Shown here piece by piece: positions 10,748-20,799 of a stretch of DNA of 64,000 nucleotides. How positions within the stretch are numbered: the stretch's first letter is position 1; the number at the start of each line of letters is the position of its first letter. Position numbers and translations under genes: made by a program. The notes under the pieces were generated by a model. That model saw only the letters and a program-made list of their open reading frames with translations. It was not told where the DNA came from and did no database searches. The stretch is from assembly GCA_949752735.1 (NCBI GenBank), contig OX457051.1, positions 2,778,629 to 2,842,628 on the forward strand, read 5' to 3'. Origin of the DNA: Lumbricus terrestris (lineage: Eukaryota > Annelida > Clitellata > Crassiclitellata > Lumbricidae).

Positions 10748-11761
10748 GAGGAGTAGTTTATTAATATTATTAAGTCATTTCATTGAAAATGAACGGTTAT
10801 GGGTAGTAGGCTACGTTAGGTAGGCCTACATCAAATCTCACACATTTACGACCGCCTTTCCCAGGATTACCCACATTTAGCCTACATCTTGCATACTTTT
10901 ATCACGGTAAAATAGGCAGGCTAATCCATTTTATGTAGGCTGTCTAGGGAGTTTGCATGAACTGTGTTTCTGCACAACTTTGTCTTCTTGTGTCAGGGTT
11001 TATTGGCAGTGTGTTTTAGGCCTACCGAGCTGTGTGTAATGTTGTATTCGTTATCGGAGACTAAAACAAGCGTATAATAATATTATCGTCGGCAAAAAAT
11101 CGAGATTAGGTCTATAATAATTATATAGTTACCAGAAACTAAAACGAAAACCAAAGAAAACGAAAACGAAATAAAAACGAAACTCACACAAATAGCCATA
11201 AAGCCGAAAAGTGGAAACTAAAACACCCAAGATTTATTATATAGGCTAATAAGCTTATAATAAGCTAATTAAAGTATGAGGAAAACATAACGTTTTTTGG
11301 TATTCACTGTTTTTGGTAAGAGTGGCCGGATGCGGAAATCGCAGCATCACGTGAGAGTAGGCTATCTCCGAATTTTCTATTCGCCAGTTCTTTCAGTAGC
11401 ATTGTCTGATGTTTAAAATTATTTTCATAAGATGTAGAATTTAAACATGCACACCATTGGACAGATAATTATTTCTGATTTGCCTACTTTGCAAGTTTCC
11501 AATCAGTGCGTTTTGATTTATAAGAATCAGCATTGCCGGTAGGCTACTAGAACCGACTGAAGAACCTGAAAGTGCTCGTAGCAAGGACTTTTCAGGTTAT
11601 CGATTGAAGTCTGAAAAAACGGCGAATTAATAAAAACTGAACATAGCCCAACTGAAGCACCTATTATGAACTAATTGCGACTTAAACTAAAACTTGAATC
11701 AAACACGAAAAACACTGATTGTGGTGAGACCGTTTAAACTGCGTGTGTATGCGTGTGCGTG

Positions 11762-11763
<2 letters not shown>
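10748..11763. other. Unassigned sequence
   Basis: No gene or recognisable transposon. It contains an A-rich patch with CGAAAAC/ACGAAA words (about 11130-11190) and several TAGGCCTA-type words. Confidence 0.4.

Positions 11764-11795
<32 letters not shown>
11764..11795 (+). repeat. (GT)n microsatellite
   Basis: Uninterrupted GT dinucleotides, extended on both sides by imperfect GTGTGC/GTGACT sequence. Confidence 0.9.
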
Positions 11796-11796
<1 letters not shown>

Positions 11797-11876
11797 CTGT
11801 GTGTGTATGTAGGCTATGTGTGATCATTGTGATGCCAGCTGTTGAGCGAACGAGCGACCTCCGCATGTCGTGTTAC

Positions 11877-12275
11877 AAGAATTGGTACTTGTTTTTTATT
11901 CGACCACCAAGACACCAAGAACTAACGTTGCAGCGTTGTTATCTTTAATAAACCCAACTTCTAGTTTGCCGAGAATCATCTTAATCGATTCATCTTCTGT
12001 TTAGGCAAGAATTTGTTCGAGAAATCCCGCTTCTATTACGTCAGCAAATATTTTTGTCAATTTTTCATTGAAAATTATTGTTCATCAATCGAGCTTCAAT
12101 TTCAGCAGAATGACTGCACTAACCCTAAAACTAACCCTAACCGACCCTCACGACGCCTAACCTGAGCCTTAACCGACCCTCACGCGACAAATCCCGCTTC
12201 TGTCTCGTCAGGAAATTTTTTCATCGAATTAAAAAAATTTGGTGGTCGGATAAAAAAAAACCCAAGAATTAGTTT
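11877..12275. mobile_element. ~400-bp element with 30-bp inverted ends
   Basis: The left end (GAATTGGTACTTG, a T run, then TCGACCACC) is mirrored at the right end (GGTGGTCGGAT, an A run, then CCCAAGAATT). The interior carries words of the GAAGCTGGAT minisatellite in the TTCATC.AGCTTC orientation, plus CTAACCCTAA patches. About 300 bp of the interior recurs at 12871-13170, in a different inverted-repeat frame. No target duplication was identified. Confidence 0.5.
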
Positions 12276-12564
12276 CAATCAGTCAACACGGCTGATGTGG
12301 ACTGGTTCACAGCAACATCTACTTGTGTGTAGGTGTAGACATTATGATAATTGTAACTGTAAATATTATTACGACAAACATTTCGACAGCATCGTCGGTA
12401 GAAGCCATCCGACATGATGCTTTACAAGACTATTCAATTCTGGAACGTGTCTCTTCTTAAGATGGCCGCCGCCGCCGGTATCCATTGACAGAGCCATATC
12501 CTTGAAAGTCCCCAGCGACTTTATTTCGAAACAGATTCTTTCCCAAGTAAAGAGTAAACCACTC

Positions 12565-12745
12565 CAATAAGATAAGTAAAGATTTGGGTCTAACCACTGC
12601 AATACGGCCTACTACCACTGGCACAGGTGATGGTGGTTGTTGCAGCGAAAGAAAACAACATAAACAAGGTAAGTAAAGATTAAACCACTGCAAAATGACC
12701 TACTACCACTGACAGGGCCGTCACAGAGGTGATGTTGGCTGGCTG
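12565..12745 (+). repeat. Direct duplication, ~105-bp spacing
   Basis: The words ACCACTGCAA, then CCTACTACCACTG, then AGGTGATG(T/G)TGG appear twice, starting near 12592 and 12695. The sequence also has GATGGCCGCCGCCGCC at about 12461. No coding role is evident. Confidence 0.5.
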
Positions 12746-12779
12746 TGGAACAGGTCACAGCGATATTATTTTAAAGGCT

Positions 12780-13484
12780 GTGACTAGGGGACCGCCAGGC
12801 GGCTGTCGTATTTCAATTACTAAGGGACCGCCAGTCACGTGTAACCTGTCACATGACCTGAGTCACGAGCAGCGTTGTTATCTTTAATAAATCCAACTTC
12901 TAGTTTGCCGAAAATCCTTTTAATCGATCCAGCTTCTCTTTAGGCAAGAATTTGTTCGATAAATCCCGCTTCTATTTCGTCAGCAAATATTTTCATCCAT
13001 TTTCATTGAAAATTATTGTTCATCAATCCAGCTTCAGAATGACTGCACTAACCCTAAAACTAACCCTAACCGACCCTCACGACGCCTAACCTGAGCCCTA
13101 ACCGACCCTCACACGATAAATCCCGCTTCAATTTCGTAAGGAAATATTTTTCATCGAATTTATAAAAAAAAGTTACTTGCTACCGAGTCATTATAGAATA
13201 TAACCCAATTTTGAAGTTCGATTTTTCAAGAAAAAGTTCTTGTAACTAACCCTACCCTATCCCTAACCCTAACCCTATCATGTATATGAAGATTGGTTAC
13301 TTACTCTGTCCTTAAAACAAGAAAAAAACAAGAAAACTTTTGTCCGACATAAAACAAGCAATCGATAACTGCCGCCATTATTCAAGAATGAAGACTCGTG
13401 ACTCGGGTCATGTGACAGGTTACATGTGACTGGCGGTCCCTTAGTAATTGAAATACGACAGCCGCCTGGCGGTCCCCTAGTCAC
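12780..13484. mobile_element. Element bounded by 90-bp near-perfect inverted repeats
   Basis: The left arm 12780-12869 (GTGACTAGGGGACCGCCAGG...) is the reverse complement of 13395-13484 with very few mismatches. The interior contains the ~300-bp block shared with 11930-12250. It also contains telomere-like CCCTAA words at 13243-13278. No transposase and no clear target duplication were found, so the class (foldback or MITE) is open. Confidence 0.65.
13243..13278 (-). repeat. Short telomere-like (TTAGGG-type) tract
   Basis: CTAACCCTACCC followed by ATCCCTAACCCTAACCC. Similar patches (CTAACCCTAACCGACCC) occur near 12128 and 13053 inside the shared block. They are too short for a telomere and behave as part of the repeat. 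Confidence 0.55.
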
Positions 13485-13653
13485 TTCGTATTTTAAAAGG
13501 AAATCGACGAAACAAAGACAATTTTGCTATTTTAATTACGTAAATATACAAGCACTCGGATTATGTAAGCTTATTATAGCGGCAGTGTTTTGGATAAACA
13601 ATTAACAAATTTATAACTAAAAGAGAAATGTAACAAATGAAATACAGTAGGAG
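13485..13653. other. Spacer before hAT-like composite
   Basis: AT-rich sequence with no recognised feature. It ends with the AGTAGGAG target duplication. Confidence 0.4.
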
Positions 13654-13919
13654 CAGTGGCGTAGCCAGTTATTTTTTCATGGGGGGCAGTGGGGTGGCAG
13701 CTTAAAATGATGGGGTGGCTACCGTTGGCAATTAAAGCGTGCATCGGCATCGGTATATTGCCATAGACTATGTGTTTTTAGATTTTGGATGTATTACAGT
13801 ATTAGACATAATACGCATGCAAGCCTCACTAGCTTGTCTGTCCCACAGTGCACTATAGTGGCCTGTCCAGTGCCAGCGCTAGCACCCCCGTACCTCCCAA
13901 TTTGGGGGGGGCCGAGTTT

Positions 13920-14250
13920 GAAAGGGGCCTCCAAATTTAGCTGGTCATTATGCCTATTTGTGACTGTACAGATTCGGTCTAGTGCATGCCTCATGTTCCT
14001 CAACTAACCATATGGCACTGCCTTTGCAGACCTAATGCAAATATCGTACTGGTTTTGGGTGTAAGTATATAACCATTAGAGCTTGAAAGGGGCCCCCAAA
14101 TTTAGCTGGTCATTATGCCTATTTGTGACTGTGCAGATCCGTTCTGGTGCATGTCTCAACTAACCATATGGCACTGCCATAGCAGACCTAATGCAAATAC
14201 CATACTGATTTTGGGTGTAAGTATAAAGCCATCTGAACTAACTCAGATAA
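13920..14250 (+). repeat. 165-bp tandem duplication
   Basis: The unit starts GAAAGGGGCC(T/C)CCAAATTTAG and contains GTCATTATGCCTATTTGTGA and TAACCATATGGCACTGCC. Two nearly identical units start at 13920 and 14085. A third, eroded copy of the beginning is at about 14404. Confidence 0.75.
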
Positions 14251-14794
14251 TTTCGTCCACTTTCTCAAACACAACGCTTATAAATTGTAACTTATTCTAA
14301 TTGCTAATTGGACGAGGCCTCAAAATAAAACCTGCGTGAGACCCAAACATTAAAGCCTGTGTAGGGTCCCATATGTCCTTGGTATGTGTCTGATTTCAAG
14401 TCTGCAAGGGGCCTCAAATGTAGCTGGTAATTATACCTTTCATAACTGTTCAATTCTGAAACCATGCACCGAATTATGTTTCAACGCAAAGCATACAAAA
14501 TTATATTACTCAAACCAATAGAGCATTATCCTTCAACCAAAGAAGAGACTTGGGGTGTGGACAGGGGCACGGCCCCACAATTTTTGGTTGGAAAGGAATC
14601 GGTTCCACGACAACTGGTCTACCGACAACTCGTCTACCGACAACTGGTCTCCAGACAATTCGTCTACGACAACTGGTCTACGACAACTGGTCTACGACAA
14701 CTGGTCTACGACAACTGGTCTACAGACAAAATAATGGTCCACACGCAACTCGCACACGACAAAACGTTCACTGGGAAAAATAGCGAGCGAGAAA

Positions 14795-16309
14795 AAAAGA
14801 AGCTGGATGAAGGTATTTCTAGGTGTGAAATAGAAGCTGGATTGATGAAAATCTTCTTGCTTAAATTCTGGCTGGATTGGTTAAAATGTCCATCCATAAA
14901 TTGGTGCTGGATGGATGACAATGTTTTGATTAAGTTTTGATTAAGTTGGGGCTGGATGGATGAAAATCTGTCTTATTAAATTAGAGCTGGATTAATATAA
15001 ATATTCTTGCTTAATATTCAGTCTGGTTGATGAAACGTTTTTGCGTATATTGGAGCTGGATGGATGAAAATATTCATGATTAAGTCGAAGCTGGATTGAT
15101 GAAAATCGTCTTGCCAAAATTGGAGCTGAATGGGTGAAAATGTCCTTCCTTAAATTGGAGCTGGATGGATGAAAATATTCATGATTAAGTCGAGCGTTTT
15201 ATCATTCATCCAGCTTCTGTTTCAGACAGACAAAATACTTTCATCCTGGTTCGATTTATCAAGCGTTTTATCATTCATTTTGCTTCTATTTCAGACATCT
15301 AAAACATTCATCCAGCTTCCATTTCTTAAGCGTTTCATCACTCATCCAGGTTCTGTTTCAGATATATAAAAGCCTTCATCCATCATCTGTTTCAGATATA
15401 TAAAAATATTGAAGGACAGTTTCGTCAATCCAGCTTCTATTTCATGTGCAACAATATTTATTCCGGTTTCCGTTACTCCCGTGTTATTTTCAAAGATCCA
15501 GCTTCAATTTTATCAAGACGATTGTAATCAATCCAGCTCCAATTTAAGGCAAGACATTTTCATTCTTCCAGCTCTAATTTAAGCAAGAACATTTTCATAA
15601 ATCCAGCTTCTATTTCAGGTAAGAAAATGCTTATTCCGGTTTCCTTTACTCCAACCGCTCCAATTTTAACAGGACGATTTTAGTCAATCTAAATCCGACT
15701 TCTATTTAAAATTGAAGTATTTCCATCAATCCAACTTCTATTTTGCAACGCGATTGTTTCTTGTATCCGGGTTCAATTTTTACAAGTATTATTTTCGTCA
15801 ACCCAACTTCGTTCAGGAAACGTTCTTTTCCTCGGTTTCTTTTTGCAACGAGGCCATGAACAACCTGTTTTCGATTTATGACGAGTTATTTTCATTAATA
15901 AAACTTCTCTTTTAGCGGCAATAACCATGTCGTAAAAATTAGAAATAGAAGCTGGATGAATTAAGACGCTTAAGAAATGGAAGCTGGATGAGTGTATTTA
16001 TAGATCTGAAATAGGAGCTGGATTAATTAGAAGAACGCTTAAGAAATAGAAGCTGGATGAATTAAGACGCAAAAGAAATGGAAGCTGGATAAGTGTATTT
16101 ATAGATCTGAAATAGGAGCTGGATTAATTAGAAGAACACTTAAGAAATAGAAGCTGGATGAATTAAATCGCTTAAGAATGGAAGCTGGATTAAAGCATTT
16201 ATAGATCTGAAATAAGAGCTGGATTAATGAGAAGGAGGCTAAAGAAATAGAAGCTGGATCAAGACAATATATCTGAAACAGAAGCTTAATGAATTAAAAA
16301 CGCTTAAGG
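14795..16309. repeat. GAAGCTGGATGA minisatellite, in both orientations
   Basis: Degenerate units of about 30-50 bp centred on GAAGCTGGATGAA. Orientation is + at 14800-15190, inverted (TTCATCCAGCTTC) at about 15190-15910, and + again from 15945. Later units share longer text such as TTATAGATCTGAAATAGGAG and AGAACGCTTAAGAAATAG. The array resumes after the LINE at 17276. Confidence 0.8.
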
Positions 16310-17275
16310 AACAAGGAACTAGGTGAATGGTTTAAAATCAGTATAGGAACAAAGCAGGGAGACCCAGTCTCACCCATTGAATTCATTGGATACTTGGAAA
16401 GAGTAATGGATGAGATACAAGACAACGGGACTGGAATATCGGTGCAAGGACAAACAATTAACAATTTAAGATTTGCGGATGACGTAGATCTCCTAGAGGA
16501 GAATTTTGACATACTTCAAGAGAATGTGGAACTGCTGGATAGAGCGGGCGAAAAGGCAAACTTGAAAATCAACATCGGAAAGACAAAGACAATGGCATTT
16601 GGGAAAGAAGAAATAGAAAAGAACATCAAGGTTAGAGGAGAAATCATCGAAAATGTCACAGAATTCGTATACTTAGGGAGCCTTCTAACGTCCGATAACA
16701 GCTGCACGAAGGAGATTAGAAGAAGAATAAACAAAGCAAAAGGGATAATGGCGGGATTCAACAACATATGGAGGAGTAAAACAATGTCACATGGCATAAA
16801 GAAAAGAATACTAGAAACATGCGTATTTAGCACGGCATTGTATGCATGCGAAACCTGGACAATAAAAAAGGAGGACAAGCAGAGGATATTGGCTTTCGAA
16901 ATGTACTGTTATAGGAGAATACTGCAGATCAACTGGACACAGAAAATAACCAACATAGAAGTGCGAAGAAGACTCAACAGCAAATCAGATATGATAGAAA
17001 CCATAATGAAAAGGAAACTGAAACTATTCGGACACATCCAAAGAATGAGCGATGATAGAAAGATAAAGAGCATAATGACGGGAATCATGGAGGGAACGGG
17101 GAGAAGGGGAAGACCATGCAGAGAATGGTTGCAGGACATAGAAGAGTGGTGTGGGATGAATGCACAGGAGCTGACACACCGAGCACGGGACAGAGAATCA
17201 TGGAGGAGAGTAGTCAAGTGTGCAGTGGACACCTACGGGCTGTCAGCCCATGGACAATGAAGAAGAAGAAGAAGA
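16310..17275 (+). pseudogene. RTE-like LINE, 5'-truncated RT and C-terminal domain
   Basis: An open frame from about 16310 to 17260 starts inside RT with SIGTKQGDPVSP (motif B region) and NNLRFADDVDLL (motif C, FADD intact). It goes on through the thumb (YLGSLLTSDNS, RILETCVFSTALYACETWTI) to a C-terminal domain (KLFGHIQRMSDDR, GRRGRPCREWLQDIEEW, AHGQ). It then runs into GAAGAAGAAG (17258-17272), a trinucleotide tail usual for RTE-type elements. The frame has no stops over about 315 codons, so the copy is young, but endonuclease and the first half of RT are missing. It lies within the minisatellite. The RTE assignment rests on the C-terminal pattern and the tail. Confidence 0.75.
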
Positions 17276-17930
17276 AATAGAAGCTGGGTGAAAGTAGCAT
17301 ATCTGAAATAGAAGAGGTATTGACGAAAAACGCTTAAGAAATGAATCCTGGATGAGTGTATTTATAGATCTGAAGTAGGAGCTGGATTAATTAGAAGAAC
17401 GCTTAAGAAATAGAAGCTGGATGAATTAAATCGCTTAAGAATGGAAGCTGGATTAAGGCATTTATAGATCTCAAATAGGAGCTGGATTAATTAGAAGAAC
17501 GCTTAAGAAATAGAAGCTGGATGAATTAAGACGCTAAAGAAATGGAAGCTGGATAAGAGTATTTATAGATCTGAAATAGGAGCTGGATTAATTAGAAGAA
17601 CGCTTAAGAAATAGAAGCTGGATGAATTAAATCGCTTAAGAATGGAAGCTGGATTAAGGCATTTATAGATCTCAAATAGGAGCTGGATAAATGAGAAAAA
17701 CGTCAAAGAAATGGAAGCTGGAGGAGTGTATTTATTAATCTGAAATAGAAGCTGTGTGAATGAAAAACGCTTCAGAAATGGAAGCTGGATTAAAGCATTT
17801 GTAGATCTGAAATAAGAGCTGGATTTATTAGAAGAACGCTACAGAAATGGAAGCTGGATGGTTTCTTTATTTCTGAAATGGAAGCGAGATGAAGGTTTTA
17901 TATATAGGTGAAACAGAAACTGGATTTATT
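17276..17930 (+). repeat. GAAGCTGGATGA minisatellite, second part
   Basis: Continues the array interrupted by the LINE. Units of higher order (about 110-120 bp) combine AAGAAATAGAAGCTGGATGA, ATCGCTTAAGAATGGAAGC and TTTATAGATCT.AAATAGGAG, repeated at least three times between 17330 and 17700. Confidence 0.8.
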
Positions 17931-18283
17931 CAGCAACGCGATCATTTAGTGAAGTCATTATAAACTTTATAAGCATTTTTTTATCAATTCGTTCATTTCG
18001 TCGGTCTACTTTTTTGCATCGAGGGTTTCATTAGTCGATTTTCGCTTTATAAGGACTTCTCTTAATCAATCCAGCTTCTCTTTGAGCGGCAACAGCCATT
18101 GACTTAAGAATTCCCAATGAACGTTTTGTCGTGTACGAGTTGTGTGTAGACCAGTTGTCGTAGACCAGTTGTCGTAGACCAGTTGTCGTAGACCAGTTGT
18201 CGTAGACCAGTTGTCGTAGACGAATTGTCCGGAGACCACTTGTCGTTAGACGAGTTGTCGGTAGACGAGTTGTCGTGACACCA

Positions 18284-18680
18284 AGGAATCCTTGTGTCCC
18301 CAATATTTCAGAAATATTTCATAAGTTTCATCCACTGCCCATCAATAATGATCAATTTTGTTCAGTTGGCAGCCTATAAATGCTACTATTACAGTTGGCA
18401 AATCGGAAAAATTTAAACAACGGAGAGGGACACTCTGAAGTCCTAAACCACGACTAACAGCAATGAAAAGAGCTATTTTTGTAAAGATGACAGCTTAAAA
18501 TTTCTACCATTACAGCATGGAAATTCCAAACAATTAACAATTGGGATGGGACATTTATTGAAGTCTTACACCATGTCTTTCAGCACTTACATTATGAGAA
18601 ATTTTGCTGAGATGACAGCTTAAGGTATGGGGGCCTCAAGTTTTTCTTTGGGGGCCTCAGACACCCTAGCGCCGGCACTG
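18284..18680. other. Right flank of the nested hAT-like element
   Basis: Two related stretches (about 18390-18480 and 18500-18600) share GAAGTC(C)TAAACCA/GAAGTCTTACACCA, GGACA.T and GATGACAGCTTAA. This is an eroded duplication. No gene was recognised. Confidence 0.45.
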
Positions 18681-18944
18681 GGCCTGTCCCACTTTCCCAT
18701 CACCCACCCTATAAGAAGTTGTACAGGAAGTTGTATAAAAAAATAAAATAAGTCAGAAATTATATCTTTATCACTCGTAAAAGTAAAAAGTAAAACAAAC
18801 GCAGGGATGGGGGGGCAGCTGGGGGCAGCCCTTTCATTTGGGGGGCGGCTGCCCCCTTGCCCCCCCCCGTAGTTACGCCACTGAGTAGGAGAAGCCAAAG
18901 AGATAATGACATTTAACAAGAAATTGTCTGCATCGTGTAACACT

Positions 18945-19405
18945 CTATTCTTCTATGAAACGGAAGATCCTAAGTAGACTGCCATCACAATCAAGATCAC
19001 AAATGCCCATCATTTCATTCCTCTCTCTATCGAAGTGCAAACCATCGAAATATACGTCGTCGTCACCATCCGACTGTGAAATGGTAAAATCCAAGAGATT
19101 CAACTCAGAATCTAACAGCTCAATTCCGCAAACATATCGTGAATTAGAATTCTCCCAAATGCATCGACAACACTCATCATAGAAATCCTATAATTCTCGG
19201 GTTCAAGTGGTGATTCATACTGCCGTTGAATAATCCCATCCATATTTATTTCCGTTAATACCATTCGGTGCTGCTTGCTAAGTGAACCCAATACAAGGTT
19301 TCCATTTGATTTTCTGATTACGCAGCTGTTAATACAGTTGGACCCATAGATATCTGGAGACAAGATTACTTCGTGATGCAAAAAACCATTCGGATAATAT
19401 AAGCT
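18945..19405 (-). pseudogene. F-box paralogue, 3' half of last exon
   Basis: From 19405 the frame reads YYPNGFLHHEVILSPDIYG, then VIRKSNGNLVLGSL, LTEINMDGIIQRQYESPL and FGRILIHD. This aligns with residues of the intact gene at about 45020-45260. Near 19125 the frame shifts by one base. The other frame then continues with IELLDSELNLLDFT and ends LRIFRFIEE before a TAG at 18945-18947, matching the intact gene's end (FRFREE). Confidence 0.8.
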
Positions 19406-19557
19406 TACTAGCTGAACTACCCGGCGTTGCCCAGGAAATTTCGATTTTTAGTTCCCAGCCACGCCTGACCCCGCTCCAACGCCGCCCTGCTCACCTCGCC
19501 TCACATCAGCCCCAATCCGGTCCCACTCTGGTCGCCATTCTCACCTCGCCTTCTTCC
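19406..19557. mobile_element. Older unclassified repeat, left part
   Basis: Starts CTAGCTGAACTACCCGGCGT and is GC-rich. It splits the F-box paralogue. GTAAGCTTA at the left junction and GTAATCTAA at the right junction (read on -) may be a decayed target duplication. The outer LTR element later inserted into this repeat (duplication ATCGG). Motifs such as CCCGGCGTTGCCC recur on the other side as CCCAGCGTTGCCC near 33410. Confidence 0.45.
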
Positions 19558-19562
19558 ATCGG
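19558..19562. repeat. Target duplication of outer LTR element (left)
   Basis: ATCGG directly precedes the LTR and recurs at 33375-33379 after the other LTR. A 5-bp duplication is normal for Ty3/gypsy integration. Confidence 0.9.
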
Positions 19563-20626
19563 TGTCACGAGTTATCTTTAATGGTGAGTTAGGCCCTAGC
19601 CTATTACGGACCAGGGTGTTTAAGACTATTATCGAAGTACTAGACTATAAAACAATTAAAGCACAAAACTCGTTTAGAAATTATTAAGGTAAAAAGACAA
19701 CTGAAATTAAACTAAAAGACCTAATACATATAGAGCGAAATAATATCGTCGATAGATTAAATCTATAGCGCCCTAATCGATGGTCGTGCCCTCCCCCAGA
19801 CCCCACCCAACAACTGGTCGATGACTCACGTTTCCGTTCGCATGGCGACAGTTTCTGTAGGTGTGAAGAAGTCCTACGGGTTTCACAGCGAAGGGCTTCT
19901 GTCGGCTCACTGGTCTGGTTCGGTTGCTCCGTTCTGAAGTCGACTTCGTCCGTTTCCTCGTTCCAGGATGGAAGAAGAACCCAGCGTCCAGAGTTGCAGT
20001 CCTGCTGGCGTTCCAGTCACGACCGCTGACCGCGTCTTGTAGAGGAGTGCCTTCCGGCACCGCCCACCTCCTGTCGTAGAAGTGGCGGAGAAGTTTCCGC
20101 TCTCGGACACCGCCCACCTCCTGTCGTAGACGTGGCGGAGAAGATGACTCCGTCCTCGTCTGATAGCACCGTAGCACCGTTGTGCTTCGTATTCTCCTGG
20201 TAGCACCGTTGTGCTCCGTAAACCCGCCTGGTAGCACCGTTGTGCCCCGTAAACCCGCCTTCCGACCACTGGACTCCGACGGTTGACGATTCACTTCCGA
20301 CGATTGACTTCTGACGACTCACGACGATTGACTTCCGACGAGTGACCCCCAGACAGTCTGTACTCTTGCCTAAATAGCCTATCCGCCTCCAGACAGATGA
20401 CCTTTACCCCCGGCACACCTTCTTGGACCCAACGACCATCGACGACCATCGATATATTAATATATATATATATAGCTATGTGGCACTAAGTATATATTAT
20501 TATATTGTCACAATGTTCCTTTAAGCATATAATAATTATATAGGCCTACGCCATAGCACAACATAGATACAATTATATAAGCATACAATAACGGCCTAAA
20601 GATATTCACAAGGGCAACTCGTGACA
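19563..20626 (-). repeat. Outer element 3' LTR (1064 bp)
   Basis: Starts TGTCACGAGTT and ends AACTCGTGACA, so its ends are 11-bp perfect inverted repeats. It contains two 50-bp spaced copies of CGCCCACCTCCTGTCGTAGA (20061, 20111), three or four copies of GTAGCACCGTTGTG spaced about 30 bp (20172-20245), and an AT-rich stretch (TATATTAATATATATATATA) near 20455. Long frames inside it are not thought to be genes. Confidence 0.9.
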
Positions 20627-20645
20627 ATGGCCCCACACTTAAGAG
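20627..20645 (-). promoter_or_regulatory. Polypurine tract of outer element
   Basis: Read on the - strand, AAGTGTGGGGCCAT directly precedes the 3' LTR start TGTCACGAG. This purine-rich tract is the expected plus-strand priming site, and its position fixes the element's direction. Confidence 0.65.
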
Positions 20646-20799
20646 AAAACTAATTTAGCTTTTCTTTCCAACTAAATTAAAAACGATTGCCCTGTCAATA
20701 TCTAGGTTTACTTATCCTAGTTCCTATCAAGACCTACAGATGGCGGCTTAAGAAATCGGCTCCCACATTTTCAGACCCTTTTATGGAGCGTATAGTAAA

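Larger units (their letters stand above)
14610..18280. mobile_element. Foldback structure with inverted arrays of a 14-bp repeat
   Basis: The left arm (about 14610-14770) is a run of CTACGACAACTGGT units and variants (CGACAACTCGTCTAC, CAGACAATTCGTCTAC). The right arm (about 18115-18280) is its inverse with the variant units in mirrored order, so the arms share one origin. Inside them, at 14760-14800 and 18060-18120, the inverted similarity continues (AACGTTCA/TGAACGTT, AGCGGCAA...GAAGCTGGAT). The interior is a GAAGCTGGAT minisatellite in both orientations plus one LINE insertion. This is the architecture of foldback transposons. No transposase is present. Confidence 0.7.
13868..18680. mobile_element. 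Second hAT-like element nested in the first
   Basis: The left end CAGTGCCAGCGCTAG and right end CTAGCGCCGGCACTG are inverted. They are flanked by the 8-bp duplication GGCCTGTC (13860-13867 and 18681-18688). Both ends carry GGGGCCTC-type sequence. The 4.8-kb interior is a tandem duplication (13920-14250), a foldback region (about 14610-18280) and further duplicated sequence at 18330-18600. No transposase was recognised. Confidence 0.8.
13654..18883. mobile_element. hAT-like MITE (CAGTGGCGTA ends) carrying a nested insertion
   Basis: The left end CAGTGGCGTAGCCAG and right end CGTAGTTACGCCACTG are inverted. A perfect 8-bp duplication AGTAGGAG flanks the element (13646-13653 and 18884-18891). 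Next to each end are G-rich/C-rich stretches (GGGGGGCAG, TGCCCCCC) typical of this kind of MITE. Removing the nested element at 13868-18680 leaves only about 0.4 kb, so the original was a short non-autonomous copy. Confidence 0.85.

Noticed and set aside
13243..13278. Chromosome end or telomere
   Set aside because: Only a few CCCTAA units, internal to a dispersed repeat, with normal sequence on both sides.
14610..18280. CRISPR array or bacterial repeat
   Set aside because: The repeats are directly adjacent and degenerate, without unique spacers, and everything around is eukaryotic transposon sequence.
19773..20322. Several 100-170-codon frames in the outer LTR, repeated at 32521-33070
   Set aside because: They overlap each other in different frames within the GC-rich subrepeats of the LTR, which explains the lack of stops.
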